64,000 nt of DNA from Heliocidaris tuberculata (taxonomy: Eukaryota > Echinodermata > Echinoidea > Camarodonta > Echinometridae). The stretch lies in NCBI GenBank assembly GCA_025618425.1, contig CM046838.1, forward strand, positions 5,453,715 to 5,517,714, written 5' to 3'. Shown piece by piece: positions 42,141 to 55,500 of this stretch. A program made the position numbers and the translations under genes. How positions within the stretch are numbered: position 1 is the stretch's first letter; the number at the start of each line of letters is the position of its first letter. The notes under the pieces are model-generated. The model was not told the DNA's origin and searched no databases. It was given only the letters and a program-made list of their open reading frames with translations.

Positions 42141-45100
42141 AGGCATGTAACAAGTATGATTTAAAATGTGGCCATTCTTTCTTTGTCTCTAATTCAGAAA
42201 GAAGTCATCAGAAACATTATGTACAAAATGCATTATGAAGTTCAAACAAAACAATGTTCCTCTAAAGCCAGATCAAAATAATATAAAATACAAAGTACTT
42301 TCATCATTATTACAGCTTTAAAACATATCTTTCTGACAACAAAGAAGAAACTTTGAATACCCAAGGGATGCACATGTTTGAGAAATAATGCAAAACGGGA
42401 GAAGACAAAAAACAAGGGGGAGGGGGGCAACTGCCCCAATAATCTTTGAATTCTACAGATTCTGGAAGAAAATTCAAAATTTTGTTGACCATTCTATTAT
42501 TATTCAATATGCTGGCACATTTTATTGAGTCGGATACAAAAAAGCTGGCTACATCACAGGAGAGAGAATATCATCTATCCGGTATAAGAAATTGCCACAA
42601 TAAAACATATATATGTAGCAAAAAATGTATGAGTTACATCAACAACTGATTTTTTTTTGTTCAATTATGATGAAACTATATTTTACAAAATATAGTAATT
42701 CAACCATACCGCATTGGATATTACTCTAAAGTAACTTATATTGTTACATAATTATCTACTTGGTATTATATTTAAAAATCACAAGTGAATTGATTTATTA
42801 AATACATACCCCATCATACACTAAAAAAAACACAGCAAAGACAACAGTTTACTGATACTACAAGCACTGATATTCTACGTTGCATTCAATAAAAAAGGGG
42901 GAAAACAAAAGGGACAGTATACATCAAGTGAGAAATAAAGATGATTTGATAGCAGATCTTTCTTGTTCCAATTTCACAAAGAAAGCAGTACAATAAATGA
43001 AATTAAAATGAAAATAGCATGGGTGTGGTTATGGGGGTTGATGAAGTTCATTACTACAAAATTAAAATTCAATTACATAACTCCCATCAGCTTTTCAATC
43101 AAATATAATTTTATATTTTAAATCAAGATTTTCATTCATGAAAAACCTCTATAGATATCAAACAAGATTTCAAGAAAGGGTACTGATGTTGCTATCAGAC
43201 AAGACATAAATGCCAGCTCCTAACCAAACTCAAATATTTGTTCCTTTACAAATTTCAATTGAAAGAAAGATTTATATCTTTATATTGAAATACAACAATG
43301 CTATCATTAAAAAAAAACTAACCAAATGGAAAAGATATGACAATAATCCATTAATCCATGGATGAATGGCAAGGAATATTTTGATAGATTTGAGATTAAA
43401 AGTAAGAAAGAAAATTCCAGTTAAGCTAAAATTTAAACGATACATTTTCATAATTCAATACATTTTAAAAACTAATTCTTAAACACTATGACATTACTTG
43501 GACAATGATTTCAGAAAATTAGTGACATAATTCTCTGAACAACCACATCTTAAAAGTGCCATCAATGTTAAGAAAATTTTCTAAGACGAGCAACTTTCCC
43601 TTATGGTTGTATTTTCTTTAAAAAGTGGACCTGGGCCTTCTTTCACAAACTTATTATCAATAACAACTGCCCCATTTTGATGACAAATTTGCTCTCAGCC
43701 AATCAAATACAAGGAATTCAGTTGGCTTACAACAATTATTGTATCTTGTTATTGATAACAAGTTTTAGGAAATGGGGCCCTGAATTATTTACTTTCTTCC
43801 TTTTTGTTCTTCAGCTTCTGGCAACATACTAGAATCTACTGTCAAAATAATGCTGAGAAATTTGTGCAAATAACTTACATGCATATTACATAAAGAAGAT
43901 TTAAAATCAAGATACTGGATTATTTCGAGTTTCTTTTTTGTAATGACAAGTATAATACAATTGATGGTCTTTCCAAAGGCACAGTGATGTCACAATGTTG
44001 GCTTCTAAATTTGATACATGTGTAATATATAATAGTTGGCAAAAGTGAATGAGTAATAAACAAAGACACCATCATACATACATTCTTACATACATATCAT
44101 TTGCATTATGTGTCACATTTTATATACAGACTACACCTAACATCTCAGTAATACAAATGAGTTGATTAAATATAATATAATATTTCTGATTGAAAAAAAA
44201 GGAAAGATAGTGATGTTACATTTCACAAATTTTTGAAACATTATTGCTGTGCATACAATTTGCTGTACAAAAAATATTGTACAACTAGGCATGGGATATG
44301 CCACGATGGAAATTTGAATTTCATTGATTGAATTCAAGGAAAACAATGTGATACATCAGAATCAATCTAATTATTTATACAATATTTGTTTATCTTGTTA
44401 AAAGTACTAACTGACTTTCAAAAGAATATGAAGAAATATCAGTCCCAAGCATTATGTGCATCAACATATCTAAGTAAAGAATCACAGAGAAAAATGTTCC
44501 CAAAAAGTTTATGCCATGTTTTTATGCTCCTTTGACAAATGCATGTAAAGATGAATGGCCATGAACATTATGAACATTCTTCTTTTACCCTATTAAACAA
44601 CCTTTTAGAAATTTCTTTGTTTTTCAAACATTCCAAAATAGATTTATTTCTCATAAAAAAACAACAACCAAGACTCTAAAAGTTGAAAAAGTAAACTGAA
44701 AAGCAACATTATCTTGATGTCTATCCATAAATACAAAGTAAGTAAACTGCCAAACAAATACAAATGGTTCATTCATTTTTTTAAACATCTTTATTAAGAT
44801 ACTCTTCATAAATGGAATGCATTCACTTCTTGTTCTTCATCTTAAGCTTTATTTGGCAACAGCGCTATATCCATCAATGGGTAATTTTATTTTACATTAT
44901 TTAACTAGAGCTTGACAGAGTATTACAATTTTTTTTTTTCAATCAGCATTACATCTGAAATAGTTTAAGTTGAATAAAAGTAGTAAAACTTAAAAAAAGA
45001 AATACAGAAGCACTTATTTACTATGATTTCCACTTGTGCTAGCCCTTTCAATGTATTCTAAATTTCTCATGACTATTACTCTTTATGAAGACTTCTGAAA

Positions 45101-46437
45101 TTCAAGTTAATGAAAGCCATGAAAAGTATGTTTGAAACATATCAAGAGCAATGTGAAGAAATACAACATTCATAGACTTCAGCCTACAGAAACACACACA
45201 TATAAGAAACACATATATTACTCCTTTAAAAACAAAACAAACAAAGTCCCAATTTGAGTTTCTCAAGTTCAGAGAAGATAAGTTTTATTAATGAGAGAAA
45301 CACTTTTGAGCAGTTTGTTCGTTCAGCACATTTACTCTTAATGGTATAAAACTTCCAGACTAATCATTAATCATTTTTCCAGCAAATACTCCCATAGACA
45401 TAAATTACCTTGACCAATTGACTACTGAATTATCTTATTCTCATAAGCATATTACAGGAACCATCTCTTTCTCATATGCAATGGGTTAAAATCTGTCTTG
45501 TATATCACCAATGATAACACAGATGACACTAAAAAAGCTGATCAAATGAGATAAAGAATAGGAGAAAGACACCACAGTATTCTTTTATTTATTTCAATAG
45601 AAGTATCTAAAAAATGTCAAAATCATGCTTCATATATTATGTGGCATATCCTTTATGTTATGCATGAGACACCCACAAAGAACGACAATCATATAAACCT
45701 ATGGACAATAGATTTTTCAGAAATCATGTTCGGACAAAAGAGGAAAAAAGGAAAAAAGCACTAGTACTATATCAAGATTAAGTACCATTATGTAAATATC
45801 TGAGTTGATGTGATTAGGTTCATATACTCAGAAAAAAAAATCTTTGCCAAGAAAAACTGGTAACATACATTTGCCTAGACATGCATTAAACAACAAAACT
45901 ATAATACCCTGAAAAATGTAAGATAATGAAAATTTATGTAATAGTACAAAGGAGCTAAAATGATATCATCTTCAATTGCCAATTTGAGGAGGCATTTAGA
46001 GATTAAGATTACTCTTCTACAGAAATGACTAATGGCTACATATCAACCAAATTTGTATGGATCCTTCCTAAAAAGTATTAAATAAAATACTGACAGATAC
46101 ATGTACATGGATTTTCCCTTTAAAAGTCATTCAGTTAATGATGGGCTGGCTTTAAGAAAAATGTGTTGTCATGGCAACTTGTACAGAAGACTTGACAGTA
46201 TTAATGTCACTCCCCTTGCCTGGACTCACTAATAATGTTCTTCTTTCCATACAAATGCATACGCAACTTATTCGAAGCAGATCATTATCTAGCTTGGTCA
46301 TCAATGGATTTTAATCCAGTGTCACTGAAAAGATTGTGCAACAAGATGCAACTGAATTCATGCCCTTCTTGGCTCACAAAAATGTTGATTTAGGACATGA
46401 AAAAGAAAAAAAAGTCTTTTCTTTTTTTATGGATGGA
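42141..46437. other. Convergent intergenic region / EGFLAM 3' UTR
   Basis: About 4.3 kb of AT-rich DNA with few repeats apart from MITE copy 3 at 43631-43782. It lies between convergent SELENOP and EGFLAM and probably holds the long 3' UTR of EGFLAM on the minus strand. No coding exon supported. Confidence 0.5.
43631..43782. mobile_element. MITE copy 3
   Basis: Ends CTGGGCCTTC...ATTATCAATAAC and GTTATTGATAACAAG...GGGGCCCTG, with the family core in reverse orientation (TTTGCTCTCAGCCAATC). Confidence 0.75.
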
Positions 46438-46586
46438 TTATGAGCACTGTTTGATGTTCCTGCCACCATCTGGCTGTTCTGTTGACAAAACCTTGAGGCC
46501 CTGATCAACCCTGAAGTTCCTGAGACACCCTGTCATACCTGTTGAGTAGAGGTTCATTGTCGTCTCCACAATCTCATCCATTCCAC
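46438..46586 (-). CDS. EGFLAM: EGFLAM last coding exon: end of laminin G domain 3
   Basis: Encodes GGMDEIVETTMNLYSTG, then MTGCLRNFRVDQGL, and ends GRNIKQCS before TAA (46440-46438). The two cysteines are the conserved C-terminal pair of a laminin G domain. Confidence 0.9.
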
Positions 46587-49500
46587 CTGCAAAGTAGAAG
46601 CAATCATTAGAAAGGCTCCAAAAAAAAGTTTGGAAGCATAAATTATCTTTTATAACTCAGGGGCATTACTGTTTAAAGTTCCATATGGTAAACAATCAGT
46701 GCTGTCTTTATCGAAAATAAAATGTTAGCACTGAATACTGCTTGACAATGTCGTGCAGAAGCAAAATGGACCATATAAATAACTTGAGTCAAGTAAAATA
46801 TTGGTTGCCCAACTCAGGAAATCTAAACTCCAATGTTTCAAAAAGTGATAAAAATGAAAAATGATGGGTAAATTAAGGATGGAATACCATGACAGAGTTT
46901 TACATTTACTTGACTTTTAAGAGTTTAAACCCATGTTCATTTCAAATGTCATTAGACAAGGTATTTCATATACAACTGACTGTACCCCCAGAGAAGCAAA
47001 TGGTACCTGGTAAAATTCATTCCTAGTAATGCACTGTGCACGGGTAACAGTTACCGTTCCAAAGCATTTAGGAATTATGTTATTTCATAAATGACATGCA
47101 TTAAATCATTAAACATGAATAGTATTATCAACCTACCAAGGTATAAGCCATCATTGACATTAAGCTGCCTGAAGTCTTCACCACTTGCTTGATTTGTGAC
47201 TGCATTGTCATTGTCTATCTCCATGATACCCACAATGCCGAGCCTGTCTATCCTCACAACATGCCATTCGCCGTCATTGACTGGTCTCCTGCTCGTAAGG
47301 ACCGCCTCCCCTCCACCAAGGTTGAATCTGATATCAAACAGTCAAAATAAAATTCAAGTTCTACATAAAAACCAAACTCAAACTCAAACTTCTGAACACT
47401 CCTTGTCATTAGCTAATATATCAAAGATCCAAACTCAAACTCAAACTCCTGAACACTCCTTGTCATTAGCTAAAAACTCCTTAAAGGGGGTACCCAATGC
47501 TGAAACAATCATGTTAGTTCATTTAAAAGATCATGATTTTATTAGAAGAAAATCATCTGCCTTAAAAAAAATTTAAAATTCGTGTTGCCAGAAAATCCAC
47601 TTTGACGTCATTGTGGTTACCTAGCTGAAATTGGGACACAGCTGAGGGGCCAAAATATCCTGAAGTCTTACCATATTTCGGGGATTTTTCTGGCAACACG
47701 AATTTTAAAAAAACTTAAGGCAGATGATTTTCTGCTAATAAAATCATGATCTTTTAAATGAACTAACACTGTTTCAGCATTGGGTACCCCCTTTAACACT
47801 CCTTGTCATTAGCTAAAAACTCCTTAACACTCCTTGTCATTAGCTAAAAACTCCTTAACACTCCTTGTCATTAGCTAAAAACTCCTTAACACTCCATGTC
47901 ATTAGCTAAAAACTCCTTAACACTCCTTGTCATTTGCTAATATATCAAAGATCCAAACTCAAACTCAAACTCCTTATCATTAGCTAATATATCAAAGATT
48001 CAAACTCAAACTCAAATGCCTTAACACTCCTTGTAATTAGCTAATATAGCAAATATTCAAACTCAAACTCAAACTCAGTTCCAGTTAAACCTTAAATTAC
48101 AAAGTCAAACAGAAATGCAAGCAAAGACTCTGGCTCACTAAAGAAACAAGAGCATGGTCTTGTTCATTTGACAATATATAAATTCTAAAATAGCTTCAAA
48201 TAAACAAAGCTATTGGAAGTTTTGAAATATAATTCCCAATTAAAGTATCAAAAAATTGAAGAAATAGAATGAGTATTTGGATATGGATTAAACGCCAGTT
48301 ATAGGGAGTACTTTTCATTACTGGATCTGGTGACCATATTGTCCGGACATTTAATTCAGGGATTCAGAGTTTCATTATTATTTTTCCCAGGACAGATACA
48401 ACTGGTCACTTACCTTAATACAAGGAAGCCATTTTCAAGGCCGACAGCAATGAAATCATTTCCTGAGGTCATACTGGAGTGACCTGCCCATAGGATCAGA
48501 CCGTTGGGCTCTGTGGCTTGGAGATCAAAGGAAAAGATATTCCTCTCTCCAGACAATCTGGAAGACAAAGAATAATTATATGAATATAACATGGTGAATA
48601 GCTGATAAGAAGATAGAATAACATGAAAATACAATGATACAAAACTGATGCTGAAAGATGACAGAAAAAGACATCTTTCATACGACTAATCATTATACAA
48701 AGCGAAAGAGGGGGCAAGAGCCAGCAAACAAGGAGAGAGAAAGAGAGGGGGAAAGTGGGAACGAGAGAGAGAGAGAGAGAGAGATAGAAAGAAAGTCAGA
48801 CAGACAGCCAGATACAGAGGCAGGGGGAGAAAGAAAAAGATAAAGGTGAATAGAAATGAACATTATGCATGTAGATAAACAAGTAAAGAAAGAGAGAATC
48901 ATAAAGACACACATAAAGTCACAGATAGTCAGAGACAGAGAGAAAGATAAGTTGGGGGCACAAATAGTCAAGAGCTACATAGGTATACTGTAGGTATACC
49001 ACTCAGGACCAATGTTGACTTTCCACTATCACCCAAAATAGCAGGTTGTCACTATTGGCCCAGCCTTGCTGATAGATGGAGCATACACAGCAATGTTCAG
49101 TCTTGCTGGCTAATCTAATCATCCTTTGATCTGCAAAATATTAAGATATACTAGCCTGAACATTCCCTAAAAGGAAATTATCTTTTTGACATGTCATTTT
49201 ACCAATTGCTACAACATGTGAGGAAACGTGAGTATGTGCACCCTGTTGGCTGACAGTGCAAGGACGCCCTCTAGTTTGGACTAAAGTGGAAAGTCGACAT
49301 TAGTCCTCACTGTATACAGTACTTTGCATTAAATGTTGCTGCTCTCTTGCAATAAAACCATGAGTAGCAATGCAATTAAAAAAATGCAAGACTCCTGAAG
49401 AATATATTCATAAAATCATGTGGTCAGTTGCTAATACAAGAAATATCCTGGTGGGTCTTCTAGGCTACTGACTTGATTAAAATGGGATAGACTTACCTAG

Positions 49501-52500
49501 AAGTGATTTCATTACTGGCATACCAGAGATAGCTCCTTCCTGTAAAACTAGGTTCTGTAACAGCTTCTTCAATTTCTACATGGGATAGAAACACAGAGAG
49601 AGAGTAAGATAGAGATTTATTACAGCTGCCATGAAAATTTGCTTTACAAAGATAACATTTACAAGTAAATAAAAATACTGGGATAATGAGCGGGCCTTTA
49701 AACGAATTGCAAAAAGAATACAATTGAATTTGTCAAAATATTCCAAAGAAATACAATTTTTTCACTTGGGGGGATGGGAGTGGGAGGCCACTATGTACAT
49801 TATTTAGGTATCCTCTCGAAAGCTTGAGTATACTCATCATATAGGCATTTTTTTAAAACATGGAAAAGGACAATCTAATTCTTTAAACAACACATTTATC
49901 TGGCTTTGCCCAATATTCATTCATGTCACTGAATTTGAGGAATTATATATGTATTAGCAGTATTAATAATTATGTTTCTGCTATAAAGCAAAATTTATAT
50001 TCAGTCACTTTAATGTCAAATAGAAATCTAAATCTAATCTTGGCCAAGCTTACCTGTTTCACAGTTGTTCCCCTTAAAGCCTAGTCTACAATCACAGAGA
50101 TAGTTTTCATGAAGAGGGTGACACTCTCCGTTGTTAAGACAGGGTTGTCCCTGACATGGATGGTGGGCATTACCAACATTAGCCCCGCCCACTGCCTCGC
50201 TGATCAGATCTAATGCGTTATCATTAACTAAAACCTGCAAGAAAAAAAGATGGGACAACATATCAATCCATGGCAGATTAATATCATGTATACAATTTCA
50301 TTTTTATTTCATATTAGGACACTTAATATTTGATTCCCATTATCAGAAGAAACGGATATCTTTTCACAAGTGCATCTTAAAAAAAAGGAAAGTGAAGTCA
50401 TCACTCTCCCCTCGACCCCCCCCCCCTCCATCTCTCTGTTCATCTTCCTGTCTTGCTCTCTGTCTCTCTCTACATCCAACTCCCTTTCAAAATACCTTAC
50501 TATTTTTCTCACCCATTCTCTTTCACCTCTTTATTTCTTTTTCTTCTTTCTTTTTCATCTTCAACTTCTCCTTCTTCTTCTTCTCGATCTCCTTCTCATT
50601 ATTCTTTCTTTCTCATTTTCTTTCTCTCTCTCTTTCTTAACTTGCATTTTCTTTCTTATCATCTGTATCTTTTTTCTCTCTCTTCAGTCTCCCTAACTTT
50701 CTTATCTACCCTCTCTGTGTCTCTAACTGTCTCTTACCCTCTGGATATCTCCACTGAATGAATTCTTTACGGCTACTTCTCTAGAAAGGAGGTCGATATC
50801 ATCAATGCCTCCAATGTAGAGGTTTGTATCAAACGATGTCTGTGTGAAGGCTCCAGGGGCCAATGCTGTAACAGTAGGCTGGTTATCCACCCTCAACATA
50901 CCCTCTCGGGCTGTTCTTGATACCTCCACAATGTGCCAGTCATGAAGCGTTACTGGTTGAGTTGATCTGTAAACATTAGATAGAGACAATGAAGAATAGG
51001 TTTGGATAAGCAATGAAGACTTGAAAGGTAAGCGAGTTAACTTGTGACTTCCTAATCAATTATTTAGGTACATGTACATCATTAAATTATTATTACCAAC
51101 ATTACAATGATCAAGCCCATTAAATATCACCATCACTATCATCAATGAAATCATCATTATATTCACTATACCCTCATGATCATCAATGTTGTTATAATCT
51201 TTAGCTTTAAAGTTATTTTCTGAATAAACGCAATTCTCTCTACAACAAGTATTATCAATACAATCATCCTTGCAATGATCATCAATCATTTCACTTATTA
51301 TAATTATGTTTGCCACTGCCACCACAACCATCGTCATCATCATATGTACCATTACCACCACCTCCAGCACCCTCATCATCATCATCATCATCACCATCAC
51401 AATCACCACCACCACCACCACCATCATCACCACCACCACCACCCTCATCGTCATCATCATCACCACCACCAACACCACCGCCACTACTACTACCACCACC
51501 ACCACCGCCACCACTACCAACACCGCCATCACTACAATCACAACCACTCACATGAACACACACTTGACTTCTTACCTCAATACAGCAGGCCCTGATCCAC
51601 AGTCAAACTTAAAGCCGATGTAGTTCTCATCAAGTGTGATGGAGAAGAAGTCTCCATCCCTGGATTCTGTGCCGCTGTAGATGAGGATGCCAGAAGGCTC
51701 CTTGGGTTTGAAGATGATCTCCATCTGGAGGAAGGAGAGATGCTTTTTGCCCAGGGAGTCATGAGCGATGTGGGAGGCGTGGGAGCTATTGAAGGATGGG
51801 GTGTGGATCTCTATCACTGCAAAAGAAATGAGATAGGAAATATATATTTAACATGTATATTATTCAAGTATATTTCAAGATTAATAGTTTAACTTAGCAG
51901 GTTAGGTAAAGAAATGGAGGGTTATATAATATGGAAGACAAGATCAAGCAGAAGGATTCTCCTTTAACATAATTATTCTCAAAAGAAATATGACAAGCAA
52001 TGATGCAAAAACATCAGGAACACAATACTGTGTTCAAAATTTTAATCCATCATTGTACAGGATTTGTTTACACTTTCAGCATAACACCAGTGTTTTCTCA
52101 TGGCCATGAGAATTCTTCTATGATTTTTTTATAGAAAATTTATCTATTTTCTTCTGACCTTATTTTCATGGTTTGTGAAGCGAATCGCCTTACACAATGT
52201 CTTGTTTTTGGTGGGGACATTTGTTTCTGCTGATGGTATAAAAAACAATAGGTCACAAATCTTTTTGTCCATTCTTTAAATGATACAAAAACAATGCTAA
52301 AATCTTGTTTCCACATTGGAGCATAACCAATTAAATTAATATGAATTCACTGCATGTTCCTTGTGCTTGCATTTAAAGATGCATTAACGTCAAGCTGCTT
52401 TTGGTGAATCATAAACTTTTACGAGCAATATTTACTCCCAGCTGTCAATATTTAATCCACCTGCCCTATTTAGATATTGCTCTTATTTCCTTTACATGAG

Positions 52501-55500
52501 CTAGCTTCATCTCTAGATGTAACACCATCAGCAGAAAACACAACGGCTCAACAGTCACTTATGTCATGCCTGGGGAAATGAAAACGCATGTATGATGATG
52601 CTGCTGTTGCCACAGTAACGCTACATGAGTATATTAGTTGAAGCTCCACAAGGACTGCATCTATAAAATGGCCCTGGGCACACGTTTGAGTAAAGATAAG
52701 GGCTTGATGAAAACATAACGAGCGATTACAAAGGGCATCCCTTGAATCTCTTATGTGTGGGAAGGCTGAACAGGTCTGTTAAACAAATACCCCCCCCCCC
52801 TCTTCCGTCCCTCCCCCTCAAATTCCCCCTTATACAAGCATCCTATTCCTGTTACTGTATTTCAATATCTACTTCTCCAGTATTCATCCTCTAGGACAAA
52901 TGATACTGGTTATGTCAACACGCCCCTGAACGAGGTAATGTGACTTAACCTAATTCTGTGCTCATGTTATTTGAAGATAGCCCCCATGAACATTAAATGT
53001 GAATAAACTACATGATTTAACAGTCGACTGTGATTCATGCCTGAACATGATTTCTGTCCACCTTTGCATACACTATTTTTCTTTCACAGAAATGGAAAAA
53101 GAGGGCATAACGTGGTTGTGTTTATGTAAAAGGATGTTGTCTTTTATTATTAGCCCATCAATTTTACCATACTTGTACAAACAGGTAAATTAATGGACAG
53201 GTGTGGAGGGGGTGAATAGCTTGCACACATATTCATTTTACTTCGGACTTTCTTGCATGAAAATTGCACATGGATGGCAGCAATCCTGCAAAATGTGCTT
53301 CCAATTCACAAGCCGTATTTTCCAGTAAAATGAATTTCATCGGGGTATAATATTATGCATGTAACTAGTGCTGTAGCTCGCAACCTTCCAAAACAAAAAA
53401 ATGTTAAAAGCCTACTACCTGGAGTGAATCAATACAAAAAATTGATGTAAACGCTATATCATTTTCATTATCATCATCATTATCATAACCATAATCATAA
53501 TCATTATAACCATAATCATAATCATCATATCACAATTATCATCAACATTATCATTATGATCATCTTTATCATTATCACCATCACTTTTACTATAATCATT
53601 GTAAAATATCTTTGAAAAATATGATTAAAAATGACCTTTCCTCTCAATTTATTCTCAGTCTACACCTAACTTCAGCCTTTAAATATACACCATAAAGATT
53701 TTACCCCACAAATGAAATGCTTTGATATTTGAAGGGTTAACAGATATTGTTGATGCTGCATGCAATTTAGAATTTCTACATGAACCATCAAACTGTTACA
53801 TTCTCAAAAGGAGCTTTCAAAATCACCACACTGACAACTGCTTGCTGTATTTCTATCAGTTGTTATCAATGTTCCAGGTCAGAAAGAATCCATTCTCTCT
53901 CTTGTTTTCTACAGACTTTCGATTAATCTAGACAGATATATTAGATTGCCTCAATACGTGCATAAATATGACCTCCCCATTCAAGACGTCTTCAGTAGGT
54001 TGGAATACAATGTATGTATACTACATTGTATGATAAACTGAACTGAAATGAAATAAATTGAAATGGTATGGTATTGATTGCACTAAAAAAAATTTGCAGC
54101 TCTAAGGCTGAATTAGAATTTACGATGTAAAAGACATGATCAATTAATGTGCTGTATATACATGTATGTACAGTTTCTTCTGGAAATATTTGGAGCACAT
54201 TTGAATTGAATCAGGAATCCATAATACGCATCTTCCATCACTTTTAGAGAATATACTTAATTTCCTCTAAAGATAATATCAAGCATATCTTTGTTATCCT
54301 TGAATGTATAACTCTTTTATCATGATGTACCAAAACTGAGCCTTACTCTTTCACATATCCTGGACAAAAATGCTTTCTAAGAGAAATTAGTTTGAGTGAG
54401 AATGCCCAGAAAAAACACAGAATGTACAAGTGGTTCCTGTTTCAAAATCTGAAAATTTCCCGCTTGGATTTGAGAGACGTCAGTGTGGCTATCCCCAGCT
54501 AGAGTCCATCATGAATTGTAAATTGATAGTGGAGTGCTTCCTGCCGAGAGACCCCTCATATTGAATGACCTTCATTTTCTGAACCTGAACATTAGCTTTT
54601 ATTTCAATTTAAAATACCTTACGAGAAGAATATCAAAAATAGTATTTTTTTATCCTGTAACCGTCAGAGTAGCAAAAATACAAAGTGCGGCATATGGCCT
54701 TGAATACATTTGCTCATACACTTGTTTATATTTAGGAGATAAGTGGATAATGAATTTACAACACAGATGGATAATGGGAGGATGTGTTTAATTGGTTTTG
54801 TAAGAGTACCATAGATACAGAAGGTGGAAAGCAAGAAAAAGAATGACAGACAGAATGAGAAAGGAATATATATAACAAATGCAAGGGAAAGGGAGAGAAA
54901 GAGAGAAAAGGAGAGAGGGAGATGGGGAGGGATGGAGAGAGGGGGGAAATGGGACAGGGAGACAGAAAGAGAGAGAGAGAGAGAGTGAGAGATGCACGAA
55001 ATGAAATCAAAATTGAAAAAAATGTATACAAAGAAAGATAAACAGATAGGTAAAGGTCAGATGAAAGGAAATTAAATAAAGAAGACAGAGACAAAGCAAC
55101 AGATACAGAAATACAGAGACAGATATAGAGATGATTAGGATGAGAAGGGAAGAAGTTGAAAATAGAAGAAATGATGAAGATAGAAGCACATAGATGAATT
55201 CATATAGATAAGTACAACATAACACAGAGAGTATGAAAAGAATAAAAGACAAGAGGGAAGGGTAAGAGAAGAAATAAAGCAAAAAGAAATCTGGCTTGCA
55301 TGTGAGGTATCAGCATACCTCTAAGGGTAAAACGAACTTCAATCTACCTTTTATCAAAACAAAATTAATAAATTGGCCGAGTGAGGTGAAATCAAAAGAA
55401 AATAAATGGGCCAACCATGTGTTTCTAATCACCTACGATTCCCTTCTCGTCTATGTGTGTGGCTCGGTCTCTAGAAATATATACTATCATATATCTCACA

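Noticed and set aside
51275..51623. His-, Pro-, Thr- and Gly-rich proteins on both strands
   Set aside because: All are translations of a CAC/CAT trinucleotide microsatellite.
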